A stretch of 20,078 nt of DNA, taken from contig FJOG01000064.1 in the NCBI GenBank assembly GCA_900073065.1, positions 198,296 to 218,373 on the forward strand, given 5' to 3'. Below, one piece after another: positions 18,961 to 20,078 of this stretch. The stretch is from Phialocephala subalpina. Its lineage: Eukaryota > Ascomycota > Leotiomycetes > Helotiales > Mollisiaceae. A program made the position numbers and the translations under genes. The notes beneath the pieces are model-generated. The model searched no databases. It was not told the DNA's origin and worked only from the letters and a program-made list of their open reading frames with translations. Positions within the stretch are counted from its first letter, which is position 1; each line of letters starts with the position of its first letter.

Positions 18961-20078
18961 GTTTATCAGCCAAAGGTAAAAATTAAAGATATATTAATTT
19001 TAAGCAAAATTCATTAAATTAACTCTAAATATTAACTTTATTTTGATTATATTATTCTTTTGCTAATTATTTGATATTTCTTAATATTATAATATTTTAC
19101 TTATTAATTTAAAATTATACAAAATTATTTGCTTAAATACAAAAGAGAAAATATGTTTATATTTTGAGTTTATTATTAATATAACGAGAAAATCGTATAT
19201 TATTTACGTAAATTAAAATTATTTAAATTTTTTTTTCTTTTAATAATTTATAATATTTTTTTTTAAATATAAATTAATTCTTTTAAATATATTATTTATT
19301 AATTTCTCGATAATAATTAGCGTTTCGATTTCCTTTTTTAAATTTTTTTTAGGGTAATTAACGCCATTTTATTAAATAATTCTTTAAAGAAATTAATTTT
19401 CTTAAATTTTAAAAGAAATAATATTTACTTGGATTTATAATACTTTAATATAATAATTCTTTTATACTTATTAACTTATAACTTCTTTATTTTTGTTTTA
19501 ACGAGTATAATATATTTTATTAGCTTTATAACTTTTTAATTATCCTCGAAATATTTTATTTTAAAATAAAAATATAAAATTATTATTATTATTCATATAA
19601 TTAAAAAATTAATCTTATTATAGTATTTTATTATCGTATTCTAAGCGAGAATAATAAATTCTTATATATTAAAATAATCGAAAAAGAAATCAAAAGAAAG
19701 AAAAATTTCTTATAAAAAGTTATAAGAAATTTTATAAATACCATTTTATATATTAGTATTATCTTCAAAATCTTTAGTAATACGAAAGAAAAACTTTAAA
19801 TAATTATAAATAAATTATAAAGTTTATTATTTGTTTTTATCAAAATAATTTTATTTATTAATTTCTTTATTAAATATATTTTTAAAAACTCGTAATTTTA
19901 AAATATAATTATTAAAAGCAAATTAAAATTCGAGAATATAATATATTCTAATATATAATATATTCTAATATTATTATTTAATATTAATTTCCAAGTTTTC
20001 TTTATTATAATATTTATATTATTAGTTTATTAGAAAATAATAAAAATATTTAAATATTTATTTAATATTATAATATAT
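18961..20078. repeat. AT-rich, RIP-degraded repeat block running off the window
   Basis: At least 1.1 kb of almost pure A/T with many TTTAAAT, TATTAAT and TAATATAT runs. Residual cytosines are mainly in CpG (CTCGATA, GCGTTTC, ATCGTAT, AACGAG), and CpA/TpG are rare. The signature matches the 6111-7047 block. There are no useful open frames and the source repeat is not recognisable. Confidence 0.75.

Noticed and set aside
18961..20078. Mitochondrial-type or centromeric DNA as explanation of the AT-rich block
   Set aside because: CpG-restricted cytosines and scarce CpA/TpG fit RIP better, and no mitochondrial gene or tRNA is seen.

Overview
The window looks like nuclear DNA of a filamentous ascomycete (Pezizomycotina). 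The genes carry short introns of 49-109 nt with GTAAGT/GTATGT/GTACGT-type donors, CTAAC/CTGAC-like branch sites and TAG/CAG acceptors. The protein families are typical fungal ones: an F-box protein, a cysteine-rich F-box-like protein, NRAMP, MFS and a sugar porter. Gene-bearing DNA of ordinary composition alternates with very AT-rich blocks in which the few remaining cytosines sit mostly in CpG and TpA dominates. That is the signature of repeat-induced point mutation (RIP). Nothing here fixes the genus; a Leotiomycete-like fungus is only a guess.

Layout. 1-2500: the last 85 codons of an unrecognised gene, then mostly relic DNA, including a frame-broken Myb/SANT-like gene on the minus strand (1054-1395, possibly to about 1614). 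2522-3802: intact intronless F-box protein gene (+). 4571-5648: pseudogene (+) of a widespread fungal hypothetical-protein family, with one recognisable intron and two nonsense codons that both fit RIP-type transitions. 6110-7047: RIP-degraded AT block. 7048-8095: intact four-exon cysteine-rich zinc-binding-type gene (-) next to that block. 8413-8858: a 446-bp element bounded by 19-bp perfect inverted repeats. 9586-11509: five-exon NRAMP metal transporter gene (+) with a perfect 250-bp tandem duplication. 12620-14398: single-exon 12-TM MFS transporter (-), convergent with NRAMP. 15815-17884: eight-exon sugar-porter MFS gene (+), divergent from the MFS gene across a 1.4-kb intergenic region. 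18961-20078: second large RIP-type AT block, running off the window.

The genes do not form an obvious biosynthetic cluster. Three consecutive intact genes encode membrane transporters (NRAMP; a ZIF/ZIFL-like MFS; a sugar porter), so a metal/solute transport neighbourhood is possible but unproven. The most unusual item is the NRAMP gene. The 250-bp repeat contains exactly one 49-nt intron, so after splicing it adds exactly 67 codons in frame. The segment that should follow (about 60-70 residues, around TM3-TM4) is absent. The locus therefore encodes a length-neutral replacement of one membrane segment by a copy of the preceding one, or else it is an assembly artefact of just that shape. I found no CRISPR array, rRNA, convincing tRNA or known new defence-type system.
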